Part shown: positions 25,452 through 33,980 of the stretch, in pieces
Position numbering within the stretch: the stretch's first letter is position 1
How the letters are laid out: each line of letters opens with the position of its first letter
Assembly (NCBI GenBank): GCA_964637835.1
Contig: CAZWYF010000004.1
Coordinates: forward strand, 95,567-159,566
Reading direction: 5' to 3'
DNA from: Glo-17 sp964637835
Lineage (GTDB): Bacteria > Krumholzibacteriota > Krumholzibacteriia > LZORAL124-64-63
DNA length: 64,000 nucleotides
Position numbers and translations under genes: made by a program
Notes under the pieces: generated by a model
What the model saw: the letters and a program-made list of their open reading frames with translations, nothing else
Told to the model about the DNA's origin: nothing
Database searches by the model: none

Positions 25452-25480
25452 TTGACTGGGCGGTGTCATGGCATTAATTA
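25452..25480 (+). promoter_or_regulatory. Promoter of rplU-rpmA
   Basis: TTGACT at 25452-25457, 17 bp, TAATTA at 25475-25480. The AT-rich patch stands out from the surrounding G+C-rich sequence. Between this and the divergent trxB promoter (25334-25451) I see nothing else. Confidence 0.6.
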
Positions 25481-25486
25481 TGGTCG

Positions 25487-25592
25487 CTTGTGAACGAGTT
25501 CGAGACGGGTGGCTGCCGTTCCGATCAGCGGGACCCGGCAGCGACGCGTCGCCTTGCGGATTTTGCGCAGTTTTTGCGGAGAGACGGACACC
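25487..25592 (+). promoter_or_regulatory. 5' leader of rplU with hairpin
   Basis: A leader of about 105 nt. GCTGCCG at 25512-25518 pairs with CGGCAGC at 25536-25542, giving a 7-bp stem. A T-rich stretch with repeated TTGCG words (25553-25580) precedes the ribosome binding site. Ribosomal-protein L21 leaders are known autoregulatory elements in other bacteria; whether this one is related needs structural alignment. Confidence 0.35.
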
Positions 25593-25904
25593 ATGTACGC
25601 GGTTGTCAAGATCAAGGGTCAGCAGTTCCGGGTCGAGCCCGGGACCAGGCTGCAGGTGCCGCTGCTCGCCGACGAGGTGGGCGCCGACGTGACCTTCGAT
25701 GAGGTCCTCATGCTCGCCGACGGCGAGGACGTCAAGGTCGGGACCCCGACCGTCGACGGCGCGAGCGTGGCGGCCGAGGTGGTGCGGCACGGCCGCAGCC
25801 GCAAGATCGTCGTGTTCAAGTACAAGCGGCGCAAGAACTATCGCCGGAAGAAGGGCCATCGTCAGTCCTTCACCGAGGTGAGCATCAAGGGCATCAACGC
25901 CTGA
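25593..25904 (+). CDS. rplU: 50S ribosomal protein L21 (bL21)
   Basis: 103-aa ribosomal protein of the large subunit, usual length. It starts MYAVVKIKGQQFRVEPG and carries the basic KYKRRKNYRRKKGHRQ segment near residue 75-90 that contacts 23S rRNA. The ATG follows GGAGAG about nine bases upstream. It forms the standard pair with rpmA. Confidence 0.98.
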   Translation: MYAVVKIKGQQFRVEPGTRLQVPLLADEVGADVTFDEVLMLADGEDVKVGTPTVDGASVAAEVVRHGRSRKIVVFKYKRRKNYRRKKGHRQSFTEVSIKGINA

Positions 25905-25942
25905 CAGCCCGCGCCTCCGGGCGCGGCGACGGGAGCATCGTC

Positions 25943-26197
25943 ATGGCGCACAAGAAAGCAGGCGGCTCGACGCGCAACGGCCGCGATTCCAATCCCCAGT
26001 TTCTCGGCGTCAAGCGCTTCGGCGGCCAGGCCGTCACCGCCGGCACCATCCTGGTGCGGCAGCGCGGGACCAGGATCCACCCGGGTCGCAACGTGGGCCG
26101 CGGTGGCGACGACACCCTGTTCGCCCTCGAGGATGGCACGGTGGTGTACGAGACCTTCGGGAAGAACCGGAAGCGTGTCAGTGTGCAGTCGAGCTAG
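25943..26197 (+). CDS. rpmA: 50S ribosomal protein L27 (bL27)
   Basis: 84-aa ribosomal protein that reaches the peptidyl transferase centre. It begins MAHKKAGGSTRNGRDS, the normal unprocessed N-terminus (no Firmicutes-type cleavable extension), and contains RRGTRIHPG-like sequence as RQRGTRIHPGRNVGRG. It ends at a strong terminator. Confidence 0.98.
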   Translation: MAHKKAGGSTRNGRDSNPQFLGVKRFGGQAVTAGTILVRQRGTRIHPGRNVGRGGDDTLFALEDGTVVYETFGKNRKRVSVQSS

Positions 26198-26225
26198 CGA
26201 TCTCGCGACCCCGTGGTCGCACCGG

Positions 26226-26257
26226 AACCCGCCCCCCGCCAGGGGCGGGTTTCTCTT
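26226..26257 (+). terminator. Rho-independent terminator after rpmA
   Basis: AACCCGCCCC at 26226-26235 pairs with its complement at 26242-26251 around a 6-nt loop; TCTCTTT follows. It ends the rplU-rpmA transcript before kdsB. Confidence 0.8.
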
Positions 26258-26317
26258 TGGGTGCCGGTGCCGATGGTCGCGGCGGGGCGGCGCCCGGCGC
26301 CGGATGGGAGGGCCGCG

Positions 26318-27115
26318 ATGACGCCGGAGCGGGTCCTGGTGGTGATCCCCGCCCGGTATGCCTCGAGTCGGCTGCCGGGCAAGCTGCTGGAGGATCTGGG
26401 CGGTGCGCCGCTCATCGTGCGCACGGCCGAGCGGGCGCGCGCCATGGCCACGGCCACCGAGGTGGTGGTGGCCACCGACCACGAGGGCATCGCCGCGGCG
26501 GTGGTGGCGGCGGGCTTCGCCTGCGAGCGCACCGGCGAGCATGCCACGGGGACCGACCGCATCGGCGAGGTGCTCGCCCGCCGCGAGGCGGACCTGGTGG
26601 TCAACCTGCAGGGCGACGAGCCCCTGCTCGACCCGGCGGTGGTGGACCGGCTGGTCCGCGATCTGCAGGCCGATCCCGGGGCCGACCTGGCCACCTGCGC
26701 CCATCCCCTCGGTCCGCACGACCGCTGGGACGACCCCTCCTGCGTCAAGGTCCTGGTGGACCGTCGCGGCCGCGCCCTGTACTTTAGTCGCGCCCCGGTG
26801 CCCGGGACCTTTCCCGGCCGCACGGAGGGGCCCGCGGCCGAGCGCCTGGCCTGGCGCCACGTGGGTCTGTACGTCTGGCGGGCCGCGGCCCTGCGCCGGT
26901 TCCTGGCCTGGCCGCGGGGCGATCTCGAGCAGTGCGAGGGGCTGGAGCAGTTGCGGGCCCTGGAGAACGGCCTGCTGATCCGCGTGCTGCCGATCAGCGA
27001 GGGTCCGGTGGGAGTCGACACGCCGGCCGACCTGGCGCGCGTCCGCGCGCTGTGGGCGGCCGGGCCAGAGGACGGGGGCGGCCCGACGGAGCGGTCGCCG
27101 GAAGGGAACGCGTGA
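26318..27115 (+). CDS. kdsB: CMP-Kdo synthetase (3-deoxy-manno-octulosonate cytidylyltransferase)
   Basis: KdsB activates Kdo with CTP for addition to lipid A. 265 aa with VVIPARYASSRLPGKLL at the N-terminus, ERTGEHATGTDRIGE, NLQGDEPLL with the Mg-binding Asp, YFSRAPVP, and GVDTPADLARVR near the end. ATG 26318 follows GGGAGGG; the frame could be extended to a GTG at 26213 but that would run through the rpmA terminator. It begins a long run of tightly linked plus-strand genes; no convincing promoter is visible right before it. The next gene, pyrG, makes the CTP it uses. Confidence 0.95.
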   Translation: MTPERVLVVIPARYASSRLPGKLLEDLGGAPLIVRTAERARAMATATEVVVATDHEGIAAAVVAAGFACERTGEHATGTDRIGEVLARREADLVVNLQGDEPLLDPAVVDRLVRDLQADPGADLATCAHPLGPHDRWDDPSCVKVLVDRRGRALYFSRAPVPGTFPGRTEGPAAERLAWRHVGLYVWRAAALRRFLAWPRGDLEQCEGLEQLRALENGLLIRVLPISEGPVGVDTPADLARVRALWAAGPEDGGGPTERSPEGNA

Positions 27116-28782
27116 TGGCCACCAAGTTCATCTTCGTCACCGGGGGCGTGGTCTCCGCCCTGGGCAAGGGCATCGCCGCGGCCAGCCTGGGCAACCTGCT
27201 CACCGCCCGCGGCCTGAAGGTGGTGCTGCAGAAGTTCGACCCCTACCTGAACGTCGATCCGGGCACCATGAGCCCCTACCAGCACGGCGAGGTGTTCGTC
27301 CTCGACGACGGCGCCGAATGCGACCTGGACCTGGGCCACTACGAGCGCTTCACCGACGTCAGCCTCTCCCAGGAGAACAACCTGACCGCGGGCAAGGTCT
27401 ACGAGACCATCCTCTATAACGAACGCAAGGGCAAGTACCTGGGGCGCACGGTTCAGACCATTCCTCATGTCACCGACGAGATCAGGCGGCGCCTGGTCCT
27501 GCCCGCCGAGCAGGACCCGGAACTCGACGTGGTGATCACCGAGATCGGCGGCACGGTGGGCGACATCGAGTCGCTGCCGTTCCTGGAGGCCATCCGCCAG
27601 CTCCGCCTCGAGCTGGCGCCCGAGGACACCTGCTCGGTGCACCTGACCCTGGTGCCGTACATCGAGGCCGCCGGGGAGATCAAGACCAAGCCCACGCAGC
27701 ACTCGGTGGCCGCCCTGCGGAACATCGGCATCCAGGCGGACTTCATCATCTGCCGGGCGCGCCAGCCCATCGGCGACGACGCCCGCCGCAAGATCGCCCT
27801 CTTCTGCAACCTGCCGCCCGAGTCCATCTTCGACGGCCAGGACGTCCGCTCCATCTACGAGGTGCCCCTGATCTATCACCAGCAGCAGATGGACCGGCTG
27901 GTGTGCCGGCGCCTGCATCTCGAACCGCCCCAGGAGGCCGACCTCGCCGAGTGGGAGCGCATGACCCGCATGATCCTCGATCCGCCCGACCGCCTCCGCA
28001 TCGCCATCGTGGGCAAGTACACCGAGCTGAAGGACGCCTACAAGAGCATCACCGAGAGCTTCGTCCACGCCGGCATCCCCAACCACGTGGGCGTGGACCA
28101 GGTCTGGGTGGACAGCGAGACCCTCGAGGGCCGGGAGATCGGCGACCGCAAGCTGGCCGAGATCTTCGGCGACTGCCATGGCATCCTGGTGCCGGGCGGC
28201 TTCGGCGACCGCGGCATCCAGGGCAAGATCAACGCCATCCGCTGGGCCCGGGAGCGCAAGGTGCCCTTCCTGGGCATCTGCCTGGGCCTGCAGTGCGCCA
28301 TGATCGACCTGGCGCGGGACCTGGCCGGCCTGGACATGGCCAACAGCGCGGAGTTCGACCCCGCCACGCCCCACCCGGTGATCCACCTCATGGAGGACCA
28401 GAAATACATCCAGATGATGGGCGGCACCATGCGCCTGGGGGCCTGGCCCTGCCGCGTGGCGCCCGACACCCTGGCCCACCGCTGCTACGGCAAGGAGGAG
28501 GTCAGCGAGCGGCACCGGCACCGCTACGAGGTGAACAACGCCTACCGCGAGCAGTTCACCAGGGCGGGCGTGGTCTTCTCGGGCACCTCGCCGGACGAGC
28601 AGCTGGTGGAGATCCTCGAGCTGCCGGGTCACCCGTTCTTCCTGGCCGTGCAGTTCCACCCGGAGCTGAAGTCGCGTCCCAACCGGCCGCACCCGGTGTT
28701 CCGGGAGTTCGTCCGCGCGGCCGTCGAGCATCACGAACAGGCCCGCCGCAAGCGGGCCGAGGCCACCGGGGGTGCGGCATGA
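27115..28782 (+). CDS. pyrG: CTP synthase
   Basis: PyrG aminates UTP to CTP using glutamine and ATP. 555 aa in two domains: the synthetase half starts FIFVTGGVVSALGKG and contains FDPYLNVDPGTMSPYQHGE (split here at the conserved core), and the class I glutamine amidotransferase half (from about residue 300) has the nucleophile in LGICLGLQC near residue 388 and QFHPELKSRP with the catalytic His and Glu. ATG 27115 shares one base with the kdsB stop (TGATG). The kdsB-pyrG-kdsA association is a functional one because CTP is the KdsB substrate. Confidence 0.98.
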   Translation: MATKFIFVTGGVVSALGKGIAAASLGNLLTARGLKVVLQKFDPYLNVDPGTMSPYQHGEVFVLDDGAECDLDLGHYERFTDVSLSQENNLTAGKVYETILYNERKGKYLGRTVQTIPHVTDEIRRRLVLPAEQDPELDVVITEIGGTVGDIESLPFLEAIRQLRLELAPEDTCSVHLTLVPYIEAAGEIKTKPTQHSVAALRNIGIQADFIICRARQPIGDDARRKIALFCNLPPESIFDGQDVRSIYEVPLIYHQQQMDRLVCRRLHLEPPQEADLAEWERMTRMILDPPDRLRIAIVGKYTELKDAYKSITESFVHAGIPNHVGVDQVWVDSETLEGREIGDRKLAEIFGDCHGILVPGGFGDRGIQGKINAIRWARERKVPFLGICLGLQCAMIDLARDLAGLDMANSAEFDPATPHPVIHLMEDQKYIQMMGGTMRLGAWPCRVAPDTLAHRCYGKEEVSERHRHRYEVNNAYREQFTRAGVVFSGTSPDEQLVEILELPGHPFFLAVQFHPELKSRPNRPHPVFREFVRAAVEHHEQARRKRAEATGGAA

Positions 28783-29627
28783 GCGTGGCCGCGCCGGTGA
28801 CGGTCAAGGACGGCGTGGTGGTCGGACAGGGCGCGCCCCTGCTGGTGATCGCCGGTCCCTGCGTGCTCGAGGAGCCCGGCGAGATGCTGCGCACGGGCGC
28901 CGCGCTGGCGGAGACCTGCGCGCGGCTGGGAGTGGGCTACGTGTTCAAGAGCAGCTACCTGAAGGACAACCGCACCAGCGCCGACTCCTACCGCGGGCCG
29001 GGGCCGCAGGCGGGGCTGGAACTGCTGGCGCGCATCGGTCGCGAGACCGGCGCCCCGGTGCTCACCGACGTGCACGCGCCCGAGGAGTGCGCGGCCGCCG
29101 CGGACGTGGTGGACGTGCTGCAGATCCCGGCCTTCCTCTGCCGGCAGACGTCGCTGCTGGAGGCCGCCGGGCGGACCGGGCGCGTGGTCAACGTCAAGAA
29201 GGGGCAGTTCCTGGCCGCCGCGGACATGGCCCACGCCGCGGCCAAGGTGGCGGCCGCCGGCGGCGAGCGCGTGCTCTTCACCGAGCGGGGCACCTTCTTC
29301 GGCTACCGCGACCTGGTGGTGGACTTCCGCTCCATCGCGATCATGCGCGGCCTCGGCCGGCCGGTGGTCTTCGACGCCACGCACTCGGTGCAGACGCCCG
29401 GCTCCACGGGGGCGACCACCGGCGGCAAGCCGGAACTGATCCCCATGCTGGCCCGATGCGGGGTGACCGCCGGGGCCGATGCGGTGTTCCTCGAGGTGCA
29501 TCCCGAGCCCGCGCGGGCGCTCTGCGATGCCGGCAGCCAGTTGCCGCTGGCGCGCTTCGCCGGCCTGGTCGCGCAACTCGCCCGGCTGCGCGAACTGCAC
29601 CACGCCTGCCAGGAGGGAATGGCATGA
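28779..29627 (+). CDS. kdsA: 3-deoxy-8-phosphooctulonate synthase (Kdo-8-P synthase)
   Basis: KdsA condenses arabinose 5-phosphate and phosphoenolpyruvate to Kdo-8-phosphate. 282 aa; LVIAGPCVLEEP, FKSSYLKDNRTS, NVKKGQF, and FDATHSVQTPG are visible. Residue 28 is Cys in AGPC, where E. coli has Asn. This is the mark of the metal-dependent class, as in Aquifex. It overlaps pyrG and kdsC by 4 bp each, so the Kdo genes are translationally coupled. Confidence 0.96.
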   Translation: MSVAAPVTVKDGVVVGQGAPLLVIAGPCVLEEPGEMLRTGAALAETCARLGVGYVFKSSYLKDNRTSADSYRGPGPQAGLELLARIGRETGAPVLTDVHAPEECAAAADVVDVLQIPAFLCRQTSLLEAAGRTGRVVNVKKGQFLAAADMAHAAAKVAAAGGERVLFTERGTFFGYRDLVVDFRSIAIMRGLGRPVVFDATHSVQTPGSTGATTGGKPELIPMLARCGVTAGADAVFLEVHPEPARALCDAGSQLPLARFAGLVAQLARLRELHHACQEGMA

Positions 29628-30247
29628 GGGAGTCCTGGCCCCTGCCCGACGCCGCGGCCGCGCGTGGCGAGGTGGTCGCTCGCGTGGGCGAGGACCTCGC
29701 CGCCCGCCTGGCCGCCGTGCGCCTGGTGGTGTTCGATTGCGACGGCATCCTCACCGACGGCGCCCTGCTCTACGGTCCCACCGGCGAGGCCCTCAAGGCC
29801 TTCGATGCCCGCGACGGGCTGGGGCTGATGATGCTGCGCCAGGCGGGCGTCGCCCGCGCCGTGCTCACCGGCCGCACCAGCGCCATGGTCCAGCGCCGCT
29901 GCCGCGACCTGAGGTTCGAGGCCATCGAGATGGGACGCTTCGACAAGCTCGACGCCCTGGCCGAGATCTGGGAGCGGACCGGCGTGGACGCCGCCGGCAC
30001 CCTGTACATGGGGGACGACCTCCTGGACCTGCCCACGCTGGAGGCCGCGGCGCTGGCGGTGACCGTGCCGGACGCGCCGCCGGAGGTGGCCGCGGTCTGC
30101 GACCTGGTCACCGACCTGACCGGTGGCCGTGGCGCCGTCCGCGAGGTCTGCGACCTGCTGCTGAAGGCCCGCGGCCAGCATGCCGCGGCCATCCGGGCCC
30201 TCGCCGCGGCGCGCAAGCCCGCTGACGATCCGGAGGTCACCCATTGA
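29624..30247 (+). CDS. kdsC: Kdo-8-phosphate phosphatase (HAD superfamily)
   Basis: KdsC removes the phosphate from Kdo-8-P. 207 aa with the HAD motif I FDCDGILTDG (nucleophile Asp near residue 37), motif II TGRTS, and motif III/IV YMGDDLLDLP. It has a 30-residue N-terminal extension and a 20-residue C-terminal tail relative to compact KdsC proteins. Position between kdsA and the arabinose-5-phosphate isomerase gene supports the assignment over other C0-type HAD phosphatases. Confidence 0.93.
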   Translation: MRESWPLPDAAAARGEVVARVGEDLAARLAAVRLVVFDCDGILTDGALLYGPTGEALKAFDARDGLGLMMLRQAGVARAVLTGRTSAMVQRRCRDLRFEAIEMGRFDKLDALAEIWERTGVDAAGTLYMGDDLLDLPTLEAAALAVTVPDAPPEVAAVCDLVTDLTGGRGAVREVCDLLLKARGQHAAAIRALAAARKPADDPEVTH

Positions 30248-31242
30248 ACCGCCCCGGTCCGGTGGACGATGCCGGCATCCTGGCCCTGGGTCGCGACACC
30301 TTCGTCCAGGAGGCCGCCGCCCTCGAGCGGCTGGGCGGCGCGCTGGGCGCGGGGTTCGTGGCGGCCGTGCGCGCCCTGCTCGCCTGCGAGGATCGTGTCC
30401 TGGTCACCGGCCTGGGCAAGAGCGGCATCGTGGCCCGCAAGCTGGCCGCGTCGCTCACCTCCACGGGCACGCCCAGCCACTTCATCCATCCCGTGGAGGC
30501 GGCCCACGGCGACCTGGGCATCGTGCGCGGCAGCGACGTGCTGATCGCCATCAGCCGCAGCGGCAACAATCCCGAGGTGACGCGGCTGGTGCAGACCTGC
30601 CGGCACTTCCAGGTCACGGCCATCGCCCTGACGGGCGCCCAGGACAGCGACCTGGCCCGGGCCTGCGACGTGGTGTTGCCGGTGCCGGTGGACCGCGAGG
30701 CCGATCCCCTGAACCTCGCCCCCACCACGAGCAGCACGGCCGCCATGGTCATGGGCGATGCCCTGGTGGTGGCCCTGCTGACCCTCAAGGGCTTCACCCG
30801 GGACGACTTCGCCACCTTCCATCCCAGCGGCGTCCTCGGCCGCAGCCTCCTGCTGCGGGTCGACGAGCTCATGCACGGCGGCGACGAGTTGCCGGTGGTC
30901 ACCGCGGACATGACCCTGCGCCAGTCCCTGCCGGAGATCGTGGGCAAGCGACTGGGCGGGACCTGCGTGGTGGACGCCGCGGGGCGCCTGGCCGGGATCT
31001 GCGTGGACGGCGACGTCAAGCGCGTGCTCCTGCAGCATGAGGACGCCCTGGACCGGCCCATCGCCGAGACCATGAACCGGACGCCCACCACCATCGGTCC
31101 GGACATGCTCGCCGCGCGGGCGCTCCGCCTGATGGAGGAGCGCGAGGCCGGCCCCATCACCCTGCTGATCGTGGTGGACGGGGACCGTCGCCCGGTGGGG
31201 CTGCTGCACATCCACGACGTCCTGCGCGCGGGTCTCCTCTGA
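30244..31242 (+). CDS. kdsD: Arabinose-5-phosphate isomerase
   Basis: KdsD/KpsF converts ribulose 5-phosphate to arabinose 5-phosphate, the first committed substrate for Kdo. 332 aa: an SIS sugar-isomerase domain (TGLGKSGIVARKLAAS, ISRSGNNPEV, NLAPTTSST) followed by two CBS domains (from about residue 205). The TTG start overlaps the kdsC stop (TTGA). Together with kdsA, kdsB and kdsC it completes the Kdo pathway in one cluster. Confidence 0.95.
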   Translation: MNRPGPVDDAGILALGRDTFVQEAAALERLGGALGAGFVAAVRALLACEDRVLVTGLGKSGIVARKLAASLTSTGTPSHFIHPVEAAHGDLGIVRGSDVLIAISRSGNNPEVTRLVQTCRHFQVTAIALTGAQDSDLARACDVVLPVPVDREADPLNLAPTTSSTAAMVMGDALVVALLTLKGFTRDDFATFHPSGVLGRSLLLRVDELMHGGDELPVVTADMTLRQSLPEIVGKRLGGTCVVDAAGRLAGICVDGDVKRVLLQHEDALDRPIAETMNRTPTTIGPDMLAARALRLMEEREAGPITLLIVVDGDRRPVGLLHIHDVLRAGLL

Positions 31243-31440
31243 GGCGTGGCTGGACGACCGGAGCGCCGGGAAAGCCCTGGCTGCGGGCTCCGGTCCCTGC
31301 GTCCTGGTGGCCCGGTCTCCGATGTCGTAAATTCCATGTAGACAGATGTTTCAGGTCGAGGTGGAGAAAACGCTCGAACCTGCGATCGGCGCGCTCGCGC
31401 ACTGCCGGCACGGTCACCGCGCCGATGGCACGGAAAGTGC

Positions 31441-31469
31441 TTGACGGGCGGCGCGCCACTGGCGACCCT
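31441..31469 (+). promoter_or_regulatory. Possible promoter before the acyltransferase gene
   Basis: TTGACG at 31441-31446, 17 bp, GACCCT at 31464-31469. The -10 is weak, but it resembles the GATCCT spaced 17 bp from TTGACA at 8578. It lies in a 262-bp intergenic region that otherwise holds nothing I can support. Confidence 0.3.
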
Positions 31470-31504
31470 GCATCCGGGGGGCCGACGAGAGGGATACGAT
31501 CGCC

Positions 31505-32536
31505 ATGCGCACGCGCCTTCCGCTCTGGCGGCGACTGCGCCGTCGGCTCTGGTACCTGGTGGCCCGCGCCGTCCTGGCCGTCCTGGCGGCGCTGCCGCCG
31601 GCGGCCGGCCGTCGGCTCTGCCAGGTGCTGGCCCGTGCGGCGCTGCACCTGCGGCGAGAAGATCGCGAGCGGGCCCGCCGCAACCTGGCGCGGATCTACG
31701 GCGGGCGTCCCGAAGCCTGGCGGGAGCAACTGCTGAGCGATGCCGCCGACGCCCTCGGCGATGGCGCCCACGCCGCCCTGACCTGCGAACGCCACGCCGC
31801 GGCCGACTTCACGGCCGTGCGCCAGGAACCGGGTCCGGACGGCCGGACGCTGCTGACGCTGCTCGAGGAGCTGCGGGCGGACGGTCGGGGCGTGCTGCTG
31901 GTGACCGGGCATCTGGGCTGCTGGGAACTGCTGGCGGCCTGGCTGGCCCGCCGCCTGGGTGCGGCCGCGGTGGTCACCGGGACGGTGCGCAACCCGCCGG
32001 TGGATCGCCTGCTGCAGGAGCGCCGGCGGCGGCTCGGGCTGCAGGTGCTGGTGCGCGAGGCGGGCGCCCGACCGGTCCTGCGGGCCCTCGACGCCGGGCA
32101 GGTGGTGGGCGTCCTGGTGGATCAGAACACCCGGGTGGCCAGCGCGCCGCTGCCCTTCCTGGGGCATCCGGCGCCCACGCCGCTGGGGCCGGCCAGGATC
32201 GCCTGCCGCCGCGGGATCCCGGTGGTGCCGGCGGCCCTGGTGCGCCGGGGCGGGCACTGGGTGGCCCGCCACACGGGGGCGCTGAAGCCGGCGCCGGGGG
32301 ACGACGTCCTGGACCTGGCCGTCCGGTGCAACCGGGCGCTGGGCGAACTGATCATGCGGAACCCGGCCCAGTGGGTCTGGTTCCACGACCGCTGGCGCGA
32401 GACGGCCGCCACCGGCCGTTCCGTCGCCGACTCCGCGACCGCCGCGGCCGCCGCGGCCGCCGCGACCGCTTTCGAGACCGCGCTGGAGACCGCCGCCGAG
32501 GCCCGGGCCGAGGCCGCCGACCGAGCTGCCGACTGA
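31505..32536 (+). CDS. Lipid A biosynthesis acyltransferase, LpxL/HtrB family
   Basis: 343-aa membrane-associated acyltransferase of the LpxL/LpxM family, which adds secondary acyl chains to lipid A. An N-terminal hydrophobic anchor (residues 15-40) precedes the catalytic HX4E motif in TGHLGCWE (about residue 137-142), VLVDQNTR, and FHDRW near residue 295. A 45-residue Ala-rich tail follows that is not part of the fold. Because Kdo genes lie upstream and lpt genes downstream, a role in Kdo-dependent late acylation fits; which acyl position cannot be told. Confidence 0.88.
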   Translation: MRTRLPLWRRLRRRLWYLVARAVLAVLAALPPAAGRRLCQVLARAALHLRREDRERARRNLARIYGGRPEAWREQLLSDAADALGDGAHAALTCERHAAADFTAVRQEPGPDGRTLLTLLEELRADGRGVLLVTGHLGCWELLAAWLARRLGAAAVVTGTVRNPPVDRLLQERRRRLGLQVLVREAGARPVLRALDAGQVVGVLVDQNTRVASAPLPFLGHPAPTPLGPARIACRRGIPVVPAALVRRGGHWVARHTGALKPAPGDDVLDLAVRCNRALGELIMRNPAQWVWFHDRWRETAATGRSVADSATAAAAAAAATAFETALETAAEARAEAADRAAD

Positions 32537-32548
32537 GAGGGATCCGAG

Positions 32549-33181
32549 ATGTCGTCCCGCCTGATCCGCCAACCATCCGCCGCCTGGGCCGGCCTGCCGG
32601 CGCTGCTGGTCGTGGCGGCGCTGCTGGTCCTGGCCGCCGGCTGTGGCGAGCCGGCTGCCGACGGCGAGACCGCGGGCACCGCGCCCAACGACGCGGGCGG
32701 CGAGGTCCCCGAGCAGAAGTTCCACGACTACCGCCTCATCGAGACCGAGGCGGGGGTCAAGCGGTGGGTCCTCGACAGCGACGAGATGCTCAAGTACTCC
32801 GGCCGCGAGGACGTCACGCTGGTGAGCGTGCACATGGACTTCTTCCGCGAGGGCGAGTACTTCTCCACCCTGGTCAGCGACAGCGGCATCGCCAACCTGC
32901 AGACCAACGACGTCTTCGTCTGGGGCGACGTGGTGGTCACCACCAGCGACGGTCGCCGCCTGCGCACCAGCGAGCTGGACTACACCAACAGCGACGGGCT
33001 GATCCGCAACCAGGTCTTCAACGTCTTCGATCGCGGCGAGGACGTGATCACCGGCATCGGCCTGGAGGCCACGCCGGACCTGGACTACATCGAGATCAAG
33101 GAGGACGTGGCCGCCGAGGTGGGGGACGAGGCGACCGCCACCGGGGAGCGAGACGGCCGTCCGCGGAGCGAGGCGCCATGA
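32549..33181 (+). CDS. lptC: LPS export lipoprotein LptC
   Basis: 210 aa with a lipoprotein signal ending in the lipobox LAAGC (Cys near residue 31), then a low-complexity linker and a LptC/OstA-like beta-jellyroll: conserved phrases include WGDVVVTTSDGRRLRTSEL and ITGIGLEATPDLD. In canonical LptC the N-terminus is a membrane helix rather than a lipid anchor; a lipoprotein form is known in many phyla. It passes LPS from LptBFG across the periplasm. The gene normally between lptC and lptB, lptA, is absent. Stop and lptB start overlap by 4 bp. Confidence 0.85.
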   Translation: MSSRLIRQPSAAWAGLPALLVVAALLVLAAGCGEPAADGETAGTAPNDAGGEVPEQKFHDYRLIETEAGVKRWVLDSDEMLKYSGREDVTLVSVHMDFFREGEYFSTLVSDSGIANLQTNDVFVWGDVVVTTSDGRRLRTSELDYTNSDGLIRNQVFNVFDRGEDVITGIGLEATPDLDYIEIKEDVAAEVGDEATATGERDGRPRSEAP

Positions 33182-33927
33182 CCGCCGCTGCGGCCGCCGC
33201 ACGCACGCATCGCCTGGAGGCCCGGGGCCTGCGCAAGACCTACCGCAAGCGGGCGGTGGTGGCCGGGGTGGATCTGGAGCTGGCCCAGGGCGAGGTGGTG
33301 GGCCTGCTCGGGCCCAACGGCGCGGGCAAGACCACGTCCTTCTACTGCATCGTGGGCTTCATCCGTCCCGACCAGGGCACCATCCTGCTCGATGGCCAGG
33401 ACATCTCCCGGCTGCCCATGTACCGCCGGGCGCGGCTGGGCATCGGCTACCTGCCGCAGGAATCGAGCATCTTCCGCAAGCTCACCGTGGAGGAGAACGT
33501 CCTGGCCATCGCCGAGACGCTGGGCCTCTCCCGCCAGGAGCGCCAGGCGCGCTGCGACGAGCTGCTCGAGCTCATGGGCGTCACCCACATCCGCAAGAGC
33601 CGGGGCTATCAGCTCTCGGGCGGGGAGCGCCGCCGCGTGGAGATCGCCCGCGCCCTGGTCACCGAGCCCAAGTTCATGCTGCTGGACGAGCCGTTCGCCG
33701 GCATCGACCCCATCGCCGTGGCCGACCTGCAGAGCTGCGTCTACCAGCTCCGCGACCAGGGCCTCGGCATCCTCATCACCGATCACAACGTGCGCGAGAC
33801 CCTGAGCATCACCGATCGCGCGTACATCCTCTTCGAGGGTCGCATCGAGCTGGCGGGTTCCGCCGACGAGATCGTCGCCTCGGACAAGGCCAAGGCCATC
33901 TACCTGGGAGAATCGTTCCGGTTGTAG
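33178..33927 (+). CDS. lptB: LPS export ABC transporter ATPase LptB
   Basis: 249-aa ATPase that powers LPS extraction with the LptF and LptG permeases encoded at 45117-47584. Walker A GPNGAGKTTS, the LptB-type GYLPQESSIFRKLTVEEN, signature LSGGERRR, Walker B MLLDEPFAGIDP and the switch His in ITDHNVRETL are all intact. It precedes rpoN, the usual arrangement in many proteobacteria as well. Confidence 0.97.
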   Translation: MTAAAAAARTHRLEARGLRKTYRKRAVVAGVDLELAQGEVVGLLGPNGAGKTTSFYCIVGFIRPDQGTILLDGQDISRLPMYRRARLGIGYLPQESSIFRKLTVEENVLAIAETLGLSRQERQARCDELLELMGVTHIRKSRGYQLSGGERRRVEIARALVTEPKFMLLDEPFAGIDPIAVADLQSCVYQLRDQGLGILITDHNVRETLSITDRAYILFEGRIELAGSADEIVASDKAKAIYLGESFRL

Positions 33928-33980
33928 CCTCGCGCGGCGGCCGGAACCGGGCGCAAGGACGCGACCCGAGGAGAGCGATC

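Noticed and set aside
31346..31444. A 32-codon ORF (starting MFQVEVEKTLEP) in the gap before the acyltransferase gene.
   Set aside because: No ribosome binding site, no recognisable domain, and it ends inside the possible -35 of the next gene.
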